Of a stretch of DNA of 64,000 nt, positions 12,441 through 25,072 are shown piece by piece. The stretch lies in assembly GCA_022592435.1 (NCBI GenBank), contig JABYQS010000094.1:62001-126000 (forward strand), given 5' to 3'. Positions within the stretch are counted from its first letter, which is position 1. Each line of letters starts with the position of its first letter. The notes beneath the pieces are model-generated. The model was not told the origin of the DNA. It saw only the letters and a program-made list of their open reading frames with translations, and ran no database searches. Origin of the DNA: Cerioporus squamosus (taxonomy: Eukaryota > Basidiomycota > Agaricomycetes > Polyporales > Polyporaceae). Both the position numbers and the translations under genes were made by a program.

Positions 12441-13596
12441 TCCACTGCCTCACGTTGTGTGTGAGACGTTAATTTATGCGGCGGTGGCCTCTTCCCCTTC
12501 GCATCGTTCATAGACTTCGCGAGCCCGCCGTCAAACTCGTTGGGTCTCTCGCTTACCCCGCGCCCCCTCCTCCTCTCGTCCGCAATGTCAATCAATATCT
12601 GCTACCCTATCTTGGATACGCCTCGCGTGCACCCGCCATTATTACCATACCTTGTTCGCTCTTTGCCGGCGGTGCGATGTTGTACAAAATTAGCCCCCCA
12701 TATGTGTGTCGTGTTCCCCACCATCTGAACTCGAACTGAATTTCGGTCTCTCGCAGTTGTCGACTAGTACATGCTACCTGTGTTACTAGGAATGTGTTGT
12801 TTGGGTTCGGTGTAGCTTGCTTGCTGGTGTGATTCGTGTCTCGGAGAAAAAGCTGGCGCTGTACTATTGTACTGTTCGTCAAAGTAAACATCGTTGTTGT
12901 TTTCAACCTTATATCAAGATCGGAGCTGCGTAGCAAGCCGCGACGGAGGTATGTTCATCAACAATATCATCCTGGTGCCGTTCTAACTGCTCACTGGTGC
13001 GTGTCCCAAGTGATGGGAATCTCTCGTGGAAGGAACGCGCATGCCTGTCTCGACAGTGCAGCAGTGACACCCGTGCCAATAGCCCCCGGGGGTCTTAACA
13101 TCACCACGGTGCGCCCTTACATGCGCCCGTTCAGTCAAGACTTCGCTGTTGTCAGCGATCATGTGCTGCTATGTCCGACATCAATCATACAATTTGGAGG
13201 ACGCAAGGAGGCCTACCTATCTTGCCGAAGAGAACCTGAACGTTTCGGTCAGCGTCACGGCTCTCATGGCACGCATCGTCAAGGATTTAGAACCCATCGG
13301 CTTGTGTACGGAGACTGACACTTGCATGTAGAGTACCACGTCTAGATCCAACTGCACAAATCATGCATGTGAACATGTGTGCCTTGAAGTCTCAAACTCG
13401 TGTTCCGATGGTCATTTGCCGAAGCGTCGTGAGAGACCTCCTGATCCCCTTGTCCAGATGCACCTCAAGAGGCTATCGCTAGCTCTCCGACCGCTTCCTC
13501 GCCTGCCCGACGACTGACCGGCATCGTCCATCTATGTAAGTCCCGCGCAAAGTCGGTTGTAGTATCCGCTCACGCAGCGCAGGCCACAAGCAGAGA
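12441..13596. other. Spacer between azgA and the HET gene
   Basis: About 1.15 kb. It contains the 3' flank of azgA and the promoter of the HET gene. An intron-like GTAAGT...GCGCAG segment at 13535-13582 just before the HET start could be a 5' UTR intron. No other feature seen. Confidence 0.4.
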
Positions 13597-15535
13597 ATGT
13601 GGTTGCTCACAACCGACCGAGCGCGGCTCGTGTACTTCCCTCAACCGCCGAAGAGATATGCCATCTTGTCCCATGTCTGGCAGAAGGGTCGACCAGGAAC
13701 TACCGAAAGCCTAGAGCAGAGTTTCCGGGATCTCAAGGCGATCGAAGAGCGGTGCAGGTCTACCGGCGTGGACCCGCGCATGTACCTCTCCCAGAAGATC
13801 AGCAGGTGCTGTGCGTGGGCAGCGTCGCACGGCTTCAAGTACGTCTGGATCGATACGTGCTGCATCAACAAGGATAGCAGCTCGGAGTTGTCCGAGGCCA
13901 TCAACTCGATGTTCAACTGGTACAGCAACGCTACGATCTGTTATGCCTACCTCCAGGATGTTTCCATACGAGACGACCCCTCCGCAACGAACTCTACCTT
14001 CCGGCGGAGCAGGTGGTTCACCCGGGGTTGGACCCTCCAGGAGCTGATTGCTCCCAGAGACGTTATCTTCTTGTCCAGGGAGTGGGTGCCCCTCACTTCA
14101 AAGCGCGCGACACCGCAGTTGCTGCACAGTATCACGGGCATTGACGAGGAGGTATTGCTCTGCGAGCAACCATTCACGAGCATCCCTGCGGCAAAGCGCA
14201 TGTCCTGGGCTGCTACGCGGCGGACCAGCAGGATTGAGGACATGGCATATTGCCTCATGGGCTTGTTCAAGGTGAAGATGCCCACCATCTACGGAGAAGG
14301 CAGGACAGCATTCTTGCGCCTCCAAGAGGAAATCATGAGACGGACTCCGGACCATTCTCTTCTCGTCTGGGGTCCTTCGCTCAGTCTTACTCAAGCAGTC
14401 ATGGGCTCTCGCCCGGACAAAGACAGGTTGAATGCGTATCCCTCGCCCCATGATCGCAATTACATTCAGCAATCCCTCTTATACGCACAGAGTCCCTCCG
14501 ACTTCGCTAAAAGCCCAGACATTGCTAACCTGTCCCTGGATGCATTCAAAACAACGCATATATTGGACGAAGCTCGTGTACCAACATTGACACCAACCAA
14601 TTACGGCGTGCAGGCGTTACTCCCCATCATTCGCTTTCCTAATTCCTGCGATGTGGCCCTTCTTCCTTGCCAATCCAAGGGTGCTACCATTGGCCTGATC
14701 GTGCGCAACCAAGGGGCTTCTGGGCCATGGGCTCTCGGAAAGCGGATCATCCCACAAGCAGCGGATACCTTCTGGTGAGTACTTCAGGGATAAGTTTCGT
14801 TTGTCGAGTTCACCTCCTTACAGATGGTCAATCCTCAGTCTACATCTCGATAAGACCGGTCGACAACTCCCTGCTTGTAACCACGTCGCCCTTGCAAGAT
14901 ATGTGCTAGTGCCCGGAGATCGTATCTTCGGTTTCGAGACACGCGCTGAGCCAGATTGGGAGACTATATACCTCGCGTATTCCCTCGACCATGTCACCAT
15001 GCAGAAGGAGAGATCATGGAGCACGCTCTCGCTATTCAAACCAACAATCGTCGCACGGCGCTACAGAGTTTTCCTCCCGCCATGGGTACCTACGAGGTTG
15101 CGAGCGCACGGGTTCTCTCTGGTCTCCCCTGCCAACGAACGGATGCCTGCGAGAGAGCTGCACGAGGGCAGTGATGCTTTTGTCGTCGCGTTTGAAGATG
15201 CTCTTGCAAACGAAAGATTTGCCATCCATCTAAAAGCGTTCCCATATACCAAGGTCCCCTCTGCCACCCGTGTTCTATGCACGGTCCGCTTTGAAACCCA
15301 ATCCCCTCCGCTCAGCATGATAAACGGAGGGGTAGCGCCCGGCATTAACAACGGGGACTTCATAGATTCCTGGTACGGAACAGGAAGGACATTCACGAAC
15401 AATATTACCTCGTTACAGCTGAACTTCCTCCGGATGGGTGACATGGAAGTCAATCAGACGAAACTGGACGAATGTCATGTCTATCAGATGGATATTTTGC
15501 TGCCTATGAAAAGAGTGTCGGTGTCGGGGTTGTGA
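13597..15535 (+). CDS. HET-domain protein (heterokaryon incompatibility type)
   Basis: Two exons, 13597-14774 and about 14839-15535, giving roughly 620 residues. The N-terminus opens in the way typical of basidiomycete HET proteins, reaching YAILSHVW near residue 22. The other HET blocks follow: YVWIDTCCINKDSS near residue 90, AYLQDV, and the signature RSRWFTRGWTLQELIAP near residue 150, then IEDMAYCLMGLFKVKMPTIYGEG. The C-terminal half has no domain I recognise. The nearer acceptor at 14823 would create an immediate TGA, so the acceptor at 14838 is preferred. HET domains mediate allorecognition cell death in some ascomycetes. In agaricomycetes they are numerous and mostly uncharacterised, so no specific role is claimed. 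Confidence 0.9.
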
Positions 15536-15673
15536 CGTCGCAGGCGACGATTCTTTACAGAACGATGCTTGCGTGCTTCTATTGATACATTGTGATGTGG
15601 GCTTCTGTCCGAATAGTCTAACCTACAAAGTCTGGAGAAGTCTGGAGAGTCCAGCAATTCAAGGGGGTGCCTT

Positions 15674-18600
15674 TTAAACCATCACGCTTGCCAACAGCGC
15701 CATGCGGATCTAAAGCGCATAAATTGAGCGTACGGCAAGGCGACATACTATGAAGTGCACTTACGAATAGACCATAGCGCATCTGGCGGAAGTAGACAGC
15801 GCGACGCGAATCGAAATCAACGTCGGGGTCAATTTCTGCATGCACAATCAGCGACGGAGCCTCGATGTGAGATGAGAGAGCACCCACCATTCACCCGAGG
15901 AAGTGGGTGCATGACAATCATCTCCTCCTTCGCACGAGACAAGAGTGCATGGTCGACGCGGTACGCATCCTTCACCGCTTGCCACTCCGAGTCGTTCTTG
16001 AATCGCTCCTTCTGCATCCTCGTGACATACAAAACATCGGTGTCTCCGAGAACTTCCTCCAGGGACTCGCACTGGTAGACAGGAATACCGGCCTTCCGCG
16101 CAGCAGAGACGACACTGGCGGGCATCGCGAGCGATGGGGGGGAGACGAAGTTCAGCCGCACCGAATAGAGTGACAGAAGAGTGACCAGGCTGTGGACCGT
16201 ACGGCCGTTCTTAAGGTCACCAAGCAGAGTGATCGTCCGGCCATTGACGGTACCCAGTTCCGAACGGATGGTGTAGACGTCGAGAAGAGCCTATGATTAG
16301 GAGCAATCAGTATGGAGTCTGCGGTACGTGCTGAACGAGGCTTACCTGTGTAGGATGCTCTCCAATACCATCGCCGGCGTTCAGGATGGGCACGGGAGAG
16401 AACTTGGCCGCAAGTTGGGAGCTGCCGACCTCGGGGTGACGAATCACGATAGCATCGGTGTAGCACCCGAGAGTACGGATGGTGTCCGGCAATGTCTCGC
16501 CCTTGAGAACCGAAGAGGAGTCGACATGTACGTTCACCACCTCTCCACCGCACCTCTTCATAGCCGCATCGAATGAGGAGTGCGTCCTCGTCGAAGGCTC
16601 ATAGAAGAGCGATCCGAGCACCTTGCCCTTGAGGATGTCCAAGGTACCGTTCCGCTCCACCTGCAACTGCATCTCGTGCGCGAGCGTGAAGAGATCGTGT
16701 ATATCGCGATGATTGAACTGCTTGACGGTGAGGATGTGGCGACGGTTGAATGAGGGATGTGGCAGCAAGTGACTGAAGATCTGCATGCCTGATACCGAGC
16801 CGTGGACAGGCGCGATGGACGTAGACGTAGTCGCGCTGGCTTGCAGAGTAGGCTGAGGCTGAACAACAGCCTCCGCGGCAGCTCGTCCCATGATAGCCTG
16901 CACATCCGGCTTTCCGCCGGAAACAGACCCTCTGCGCTCTGCAGGCGGATGGCTGATAGTTGCAGCGGAAATGTCCTTGCCCAGTGGCCCGCTGGAAAGA
17001 TCGCCATCCAGGAAGGCCGTCTGTCCGTAGATCTGCACGCGATGGACAGCACCGTTGACGACAGTGCCTTCGATGGGAGACCACGAATGGCTGCGCTTGT
17101 GGAACTGGTACTTGCGGCCAACCACGATCTCGACGTTGGCGTGGCCCTGATCCGGGAGCGCGAAGATGCGGAGAGGGTTGTCGTGGAGTCGCCGGCGGAC
17201 ATCCTCCAAGCTGAGACGACCTGCGGCTACTGCCCCAAGCAGGAGAGGCAGAGTCTCCTCGATACCCGACGCAGCCGACGCCTCCTTCCCGAGCTGGGTG
17301 GCAAGCTCGTAGGGGACGCGCCCAACGGAGAACACATCGATGGCATCGAGGTTGTTCCACAGGTACTGCTGGTTCTCGAGCGTCGGCAGGCAAGTGACTC
17401 CAGGAATTGCTCGCGAGTGAAGAACAGCGCGTAAACCGTGACATCACAGGTGACCTTGAGCCCCTTAGCCTTGCTCAGCGAGATGAACAACATGTCCTCC
17501 TTGGTCTGCACGTTGGTGACGTGGAGCGAGCTATTGTGGAGGTCCGCGAGGAGCAAGATGGGGGCGAGGTTGGCGCCACGAGCGTCCGTGACGATCGGCT
17601 TGTCGGAGGGCCACGCCGCGAAATGGGCAGCAGCAGCGGTAATCTGGCTGTCAGGCTCGCCGTACCGGAAAGGCACGAAGAGCGACTTCACATCCGCCTC
17701 GAGCTCCTCGTCCAGCGCATTGACGTTGGCAGAGGACGCCGTGACGCTCATAGCGTAGTTGCAGTATGCTGAGCCTGCGATGTTGCCAGCCGCCTTGTTG
17801 AGCGACGCCCGGTCCGTGATCCTAGTTTGCACGCCCACCGGAAGGACGAGTGCGGTGACAAACCCGCCGCTGATCGAGGCCTTTGTCGCGGTAACGAAGT
17901 CCTCACCCGTCATGGTGAGGTCCGGAACGAAGCTTGCGATGTTGACAAGACCAGGGAAGGTGTGCGTCTCGTGCGAGGTCTTGAAGTCGACCGGCGAGAC
18001 CTCGAGGGGCATCTTGCGCACGAGCGCCTCGAAGAGCAGCTTCGCATTCTTGACGTTCGTGATGAGCGGGACGGCAAAGTCGACGGCCATACGACGTGTG
18101 CGGTAGCCCTTGCTGGCGTAGCTCGCCGGGCGACGGTAGTGGTTCTTCGACGGCAGATTGATGTACATGTCGATGAGGTTGTTCGCCAAATGCTGCGTCA
18201 ACGAGTACTCGGACTTCTGCTCGCTGTCCTCGGCCAAGATCTCGAGATACTACAATCACCGGATCAGTGAACCGGCTACAAACCAAAAAAACGATAGATG
18301 GCGCACGCACCTTGCAGGGGACATTATGCTCCGTGAAGAAGTCCGCCGTGCCCGACGTACCGAAGATGTTGTAGCCGGCAGCGTGCAACTTCTGGACCGC
18401 GGGCAAGATCTCGAGCTTCTCCTTGTAGCTACCGATAGAGAACAGGATGTTCTTCTTCGGAAGGACGATACCCGTCGAGATCAAAGCCTTGACGTACGCC
18501 TCGTACTTGTCCCTGCCGAAGCAAGCAACCTCGCCGGTCGAGGCCATCTCCACTCCCAGGACAGGGTCCGCACCCGACAGCCGACTGAAGCTGAACTGCG

Positions 18601-21600
18601 GTACCTTGACACCGACGTAGTCCGGAGGAAGCGGAACGTGCGGGTAGGGCTCAACCGGCATGTTGAGCATGACCTTCGTCGCCATCTCGATAGCGTCGAT
18701 ACCCGTGACCTTCGAGACGAAGGGGAACGAACGCGCAGCGCGGAGGTTGCACTCGATGACCTTGATCTCGTTGTTCTTCGCGATGAACTGGATGTTGAAC
18801 GGACCCGTAACATTCAGCGCGTTTCCAATCTTGATCGTCGCGTCCTCGATGCGCCGAACGGTCTCGGGGTCGAGGTCCTGCGGCGGGTGGATGAGGGTTG
18901 CGTCGCCCGAGTGCACGCCCGCGTTCTCGACGTGCTCCGAGATGTAGTGCATGATGACCTTGCCGTCCTTCGCGACCGCATCCATCTCGATCTCCTTCGC
19001 GCCCTCGAGATACTTCGTGATCACGACCGGGTGGTCGCGCGAGACCGCCGTCGCTTGCGAGAGGTAGGTGTTGAGGTCGTCTTCGCTAAACACGACGTTC
19101 ATCGCAGCGCCCGACAGGACGTACGACGGGCGCACGAGCACCGGGTAGCCGACCTTCTCGCAGAACGTGTGTGCCTCATCAAAGCTCGAGAGCTCCTTCC
19201 AGAGGGGCTGATCCACGCCAATCTCGTCGAGCAGCCGCGAGAACTTGAACCGGTTCTCCGCCGTGTCAATCATCTCCGGGGACGTCCCATAGATCTTGAC
19301 GTTCTGGCGGTACAGCGGGAGAGCGATGTTGTTCGGGGTCTGTCCACCCATGGAGAGGATGACACCGCGCGAGCGCTCGGTGTCGTAGATGTCGAGGATC
19401 GTCTCCAGGCTGATGTTCTCGAAGTACAGGCGGTCGGCCTCGTCGTAGTCGGTACTGACGGTCTCGGGGTTGTAGTTGACCATGACGGTGGAAAGGCCGT
19501 TCTCGCGGAGAGTACGGATAGCACGTACCGCGCACCAGTCGAATTCCACGGAGGACCCGATGCGGTAAACACCAGATCCGAGGACCATAACACCACAGTC
19601 TTCGAAGGTGACGTCGTGCTCGACGGCGTTGTACGTCGTGTACAGGTAATTGGTGAACGCAGGGAACTCCGCAGCGACGGTATCGATCTGCTTGACGAAG
19701 GGCATGATACCAAACTCCTGACGAAGACGGCGGACAGCGAGCTCGGTGGTGCCCATGCAGGTGGCGACTTGACGATCGGAGAACCCGAGCTGCTTCGCTT
19801 GCCGCAGGAGCTCCGACCCGACCGAGTTGATGTTGCATTGGCTGAGGGAGCTTTAATGAGTGTATGAGGGAAGTTCAACGATAGCATAACACGTACTACA
19901 AGTGCTGTTCCATTTGAAAGATCGACTGCAGCTTGGTGAGGAACCATTTGTCGATGTTTGTCATCTGCCAGATCTTGTCGACGCTGTATCCACGGTGGAA
20001 GGCCGTGGCGATGGCGAAGATGCGCTTGTCCGTCGGGTTCACCAATTCCTCGTCGATGTCCTCGACGAAGTCGTTCTGCCAAGATGTCAGACACTCCCAT
20101 GGCAGATAGGATGGCGCAACATACCTTGGAGAAGCCGGAGAACTGATCGTCAATAGCACGAATGGCCTTCTGGAAGGTCTCCTGGAACGACCGGCCGATG
20201 CTCATGACTTCACCAACACTCTTCATGCTGCTGCTCAACAGGCGGCTGACGCGGTTGAACTTCTTGAGGTCCCAGCGCGGGATCTTGACGACAACGTAAT
20301 CCAAGCTAGGCTCGAAGCACGCAGACGTCACCTTCGTCACCGAGTTCTTGATTTCATTGAGTGGGATACCGAGACCAAGCTTCGCAGCGATGAAGGCTAA
20401 CGGATAGCCGGTAGCTTTCGAGGCGAGCGCAGACGAGCGGGACAAGCGAGCATTGACCTGACGCGAGGAAGTTAGCCACGCGGTGAAACGACAGGAAGGG
20501 AGGGTGTACCTCGATGATGCAGTACTCGCGCGAGGTGGGGTTGAGTGCGTACTGAATGTTACACTCGCCGACGACGCCAAGGTGGCGGATGACGTTGATC
20601 GCAGTGGTACGGAGCATGTTGTAATCGGCGTCGGAGAGAGTCTGCGAAGGCGCTACGACGATGGAGTCACCCGTATGAATCCCAAGAGGGTCGAAGTTCT
20701 AAACCGATTCTGCCATGAGCGACTGGGGACGAATGCTTCATCTCGGTACATACCTCCATGTTGCAGACCGTGATGCAGTTGTCGCGACAGTCACGGACGA
20801 CCTCGTACTCGATCTCCTTCCAGCCCTTCATACTCTTCTCGACAAGCACCTGAGGGCTGGTCGCGAACGCCTTGCTGCAGAGAGCCCTAAGCTGCTGCTC
20901 GTTCTGAGCAAAGCCCGATCCGAGACCACCAAGGGCGTACGCCGCGCGCACGATGACTGGGTAGCCAATGGTGTTAGCAGCAGCGATAGCCTCCTCCGTT
21001 GTAGTCGCGGTACTGGACTGGGCGCAACGCTCCCCTATCTCTTCCATCGCGCTTGCGAACAACTGTCTGTCCTCGGTCATGATGATCGTGTCGATGGGCG
21101 TGCCGAGGACCTTGCATCCCAGGCTCTCGAATTCGTCCTTCAGCTTGATACCAACGTTCAATGCAGTCTGACCGCCGAAGGTGACGTAGATACCGTCTGG
21201 CTTCTCGTACTTGATAATCTTGCGGACAAACTCAGGAGTCACAGGCAGGAAGTAAACTTTGTCAGCGAGTCCGCGCGAGGTCGCGATCGTGGCAATGTTC
21301 GGATTGACGAGGATGGTGTAGATGCCCTCCTCCTTGAGCGCCTTGATGGCTTGCGACCCCGAGTAGTCGAACTCGCCCGCCTGGCCGATGGAGAGACCGC
21401 CCGAGCCAAGAATGAGCACCTTCTGCACGTCGGCGCGCGGCGTACGCTTCTCGTTCTCCTCCTTGCTACCGCCAGGCATGGAGATCGGCACGAGGCTCCC
21501 GGTCTTCGTGCAATCGATGATGTTCTGGATGAACACCTCGAACAGGAACTCGGTATCGCGAGGGCCAGGCGTTGACTCAGGGTGGAACTGGACGGAGAAG

Positions 21601-22933
21601 AAGGGCTTGTCGACGCAATAGATGCCCTCGTTGCTGCCATCGTTCGCGTTTTGGAAGAGCTCCTTCCAGCCCTCGGGCAGAGAGGCAGCCTCGACCTGGT
21701 ATCCGTGGTTCTGACTCGTTATGTAGCAGCGACCGCTGAGCGCGTCGGTGCAAGGAATGTTATGGCCACGGTTACCGTACTTCATCTTCGACGTCTTGGC
21801 GCCCGCGGCAAGAGCGAGCAGCTGGTGTCCGAGACAGATACCGAAGATGGGACGATCCGCCTTCTTCATCGCGCGCGCGAGCCGTTCGATAGCGGGGGTA
21901 ACCGAAGTTGGGTCACCAGGTCCATTGGAGACGAAGAGACCGTCAAAGGGCTCCTCCGAGTCCGCGAGGTAGTCGTAGTCCCATGGAACGACCTTAAGCT
22001 CCACACCACGATGCGTGAAACAACGGATCTGGTTGTACTTCATGCCAACGTCCACCGCGAGGACGCGAAGAGGGCGCGACCCGGAAGGGTGGATTTTTGG
22101 TTCGCCCACAGGTTTGTAGACGCGCGGGGTCTTGGTGGAAACGACAGCGACAAGGTTCTCCTGGTTCGGGTCTTGGAACGGGATGTCCTGGTAGTCCTCG
22201 CGCCACTTCGCGCTGGCGAGTGAGCCCGGGGGAGATGGCGCGCGAGACGCCGGCACGGACGGGGACAACAGTGACGCACGTCTGCTAGGCGGCGCGTCAT
22301 TGCGCCTCGCCAGTATCCTCCCGAGCATTGATCCCTTCTCGCGGATCTTTTTGGTGAGTGCGCGCGTGTCGACACCGAAGATGGCGGGGACTCCGCTCTC
22401 CTTGAGCCATTGTCCCAGCGAGGAACCGGCGAGGAAGTGGCTGTAATCTTCCGAGTACGAGCCAACGACGACAGCAGCGACGTGAATACGAGAAGATTCG
22501 AAATCGGGAGGGATGTCTTCCACGGAGGCAGCGTCCGGACGAGGGGGTACTCCGTAGTTTCCAATGAGCGGGTAAGTCAAGATGAGTATCTGACCTTCGT
22601 AGGAAGGATCCGTCAAGGACTCGGTGTAGCCAACCATGCCTGCACCAATGGAGGCGAAAAGTCAGTGCGACCCAAGGTGCGAGAGAGTGAAACCCGCGCA
22701 CCGGTCTGGAAGACGCACTCCCCTGCGACGCTTCTACCCTCCGCACCGAAGCTAATGCCGCGAAATGCGGTGCCATCCGCGAGCTCGAGCACAGCGTCCT
22801 TGAGTTGATTTTCATCCTGAGCGAGCGTCGCAGCGATGGGGGCTTCCGGAAACCCGTTGGGGTAGTTAGAGGCAGAGCGAACGAGGACAGGCCGAACGAC
22901 GTTAGCTTTGAGAGCAGGGTTCGACAAAGCCAT
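15674..22933 (-). CDS. URA2: Multifunctional CPSase-ATCase of pyrimidine synthesis, one-base frame break
   Basis: Cytosolic enzyme of about 2,240 residues making carbamoyl phosphate and then carbamoyl aspartate. Ten exons run from ATG 22933 to TAA 15674. Domains in order: small GATase subunit with nucleophile block [15 protein letters not shown] and [10 protein letters not shown]; two ATP-grasp CPSase halves ([13 protein letters not shown] in the first, [17 protein letters not shown] in the second); allosteric domain; a DHOase-like domain lacking the HxH metal motif, as in other fungal Ura2; a linker; and ATCase with [12 protein letters not shown] and GEHPTQ. The final exon of 36 nt encodes [11 protein letters not shown]. 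Between FTREQF and [12 protein letters not shown] the frame shifts by a missing base at about 17403-17404 (CC where CCC is expected). Regulation by UTP is known for the family. The divergent upstream region is shared with the SLATT gene. Confidence 0.95.
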
Positions 22934-25072
22934 AGCGAATGGTGAAACGAATGGATTGGCGAAGTCGTTGACGTGTCGTGGGTCTCTTCCTCTTCGCTCG
23001 CCCGCTCGGAGAGAGATTCGAGTGAAGAGGAAGAGAAAAAGAACAAGCGTCTCTCATGCACTCATGAAAACCAGAAATTGCGGTCACGTGCATGTATTAG
23101 ATTGAGATCGGATGCGCCAGATCGCATCGCTAGTCTCAATCGGGAAACACTTGGCAATTAAAGGGCGCTTGAGACGCGGACGACTTCAAGCCTCTTCAAG
23201 CGTACCCAAACGTTGGGAGTTGGACGGGGAAAACTGAAGACTGGGACTCACGGACTGGGAGACAACCTGTATATTCGCAACTTAGTGACGGGTCGAGTGC
23301 GACCTCGAGGGTCATCGAACGCTGGTCTTCAGCCAGAACGCGGCCCGCCGCAGTAGCAAGACGCCTGACCGGACGGAGGTTTACTCGTAACTCGCAGAGG
23401 AGCGGCGGGCAGGTCGGGGTGCGGAAGAGGAAGATACAGATTTCCTTGAGCACTCTCTTGGCTTATATAGTGCATGGTTGGCTGTTCGGTGACGCGTCGT
23501 GACGTTGAGACACCCAAGACTTAGACTAAAGCCAAATCAGGTCATGGGATTGCCGTTTCAGGATGATCGACTCATGCACTCAACGCCGCCTACTGACTAG
23601 CTACTAGCCCGGGTCGAGTTGTTAGAGACCAGCAAACGTACGAGCGCGCCGCCTAGCGAACGGGCCGCGGGGGACAGTGGAGAGCAGCGAGCAGCGGGGA
23701 CATCGGACGTCGGACGAGCAGCAGCATTCGAGCATGGACAGCGGACGACTCAGCGGCAAGGGGCGGAAACGGACGACAGGCCAGCAAGACGGGAGCGGGA
23801 AGTAGGGAGTCCCGGGAGCAGGCAAGCTAGAAGGCGAGTGCATGCGTTACGGTGAGGAGGTGTGCGTAGCGGCCAGGACGGCGATAGGGCGCGGCGCGCG
23901 GACGGGCCAGCATCGCACATCGTTCCATGCGCCAATAAACCACGAGTTTCGTCCATAAACACCGCCGTGTGCTAACGTACAGAACCGGACGCTGTCAAGA
24001 TGTGGACCAATAGAAGGCTTGTACCCGCAAATGGACGTCCAACAAACGACGTCGCACCCTAGGCACCACCCAATGTATCATGCGGGATACGTGAGCTTCG
24101 AATCCGCTTGGAAGTTTGGAGAGGTGTACACGACGAAGTTCATCAATAGTCATCTTCATAGTGATTGCAGAACGACCCCGCCAGGCTAAGTAATGAAAGG
24201 AGGTTCGCTATGAACACAATTGCAAATCTGTGTACGACACTCTGTCAACTTCTGTGGCAAAAATCTGCTCGCTCACTGATCTTCCCGGTGGCCAATGGCC
24301 GCTGCACCCACACAACCCTTTTCATAAATCCATCCTGCGGCATATTCAGCACTGGCGCAACTGTTCTGTCATCTACGACACACAGCAACGCATGACGGCC
24401 CCACCCCGATCTCTGGGAAGCTACGGCGAGCCACGGGCGCAAAGCGGAGGTGTCCGGTGACTGCCGTGCAAACGCACCAAAGAGAATCCGACGACATCGA
24501 CCAGCACACGAACCGAGCAGGACAACACTAATCTCTCACAGATGTGGCCGATTTCCTCGGCCGGCGAGAGAAGGCGTCCTCAGTCGAACGCACAGGCCCC
24601 GGTTCTCGCAAATTCAGTTCACTTCGCGAGCAGGCTTCGTACGCCCATGCCGGCACTAGAGTGATCGTCACATGGTGCGCAGCAACCCTCTCGAATCGGA
24701 AGAAGCGTACCCGGTATGCGCGACATTGACACGTCCGCCCTGTGCATGGACTTGAACTTGCGCGCAGGTCGTCCGGGTGGCGTCCGGCCATGGTATGTTG
24801 TAGGTCCATGAAAAGCTTCCAGCGTCCTGCCAAGCGTTCGAGCTAGAGCGGAAACCAGTGATCCATCCTGAGATTGCAAAGCGATTAGCGCGTGCCTTTG
24901 TGGCCCAGCAGATCTGAGATATACAGCGACAATGGAAGCACACCTGCTTCTGGCAGCTCGCGGGTCGAGTCCACCGGTGCCAATGCATCTGCCACACCCG
25001 ACGTCCGTTTCTTTATAACTCCCCACAAAGGCGAAGCATGGCAGCCTGCGCACCTCCAGACCATCCGCGATC
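22934..25072. other. Divergent intergenic region between URA2 and the SLATT gene
   Basis: About 2.1 kb. A TATATA sequence lies at 23465-23470, roughly 530 nt from the URA2 start, so it would need a long leader. ORFs here are short and mostly overlap each other on opposite strands. No recognisable gene, RNA, or repeat. Confidence 0.4.

Noticed and set aside
13597..15535. Metabolite cluster including the HET, questin-oxidase-like and MFS genes
   Set aside because: No polyketide synthase, NRPS or terpene synthase in the window, and the genes are separated by housekeeping genes.
18158..19867. A 569-codon plus-strand ORF opposite URA2
   Set aside because: It is an antisense shadow of URA2 coding sequence; its Arg/Asp/Val-rich composition comes from codon bias on the other strand.
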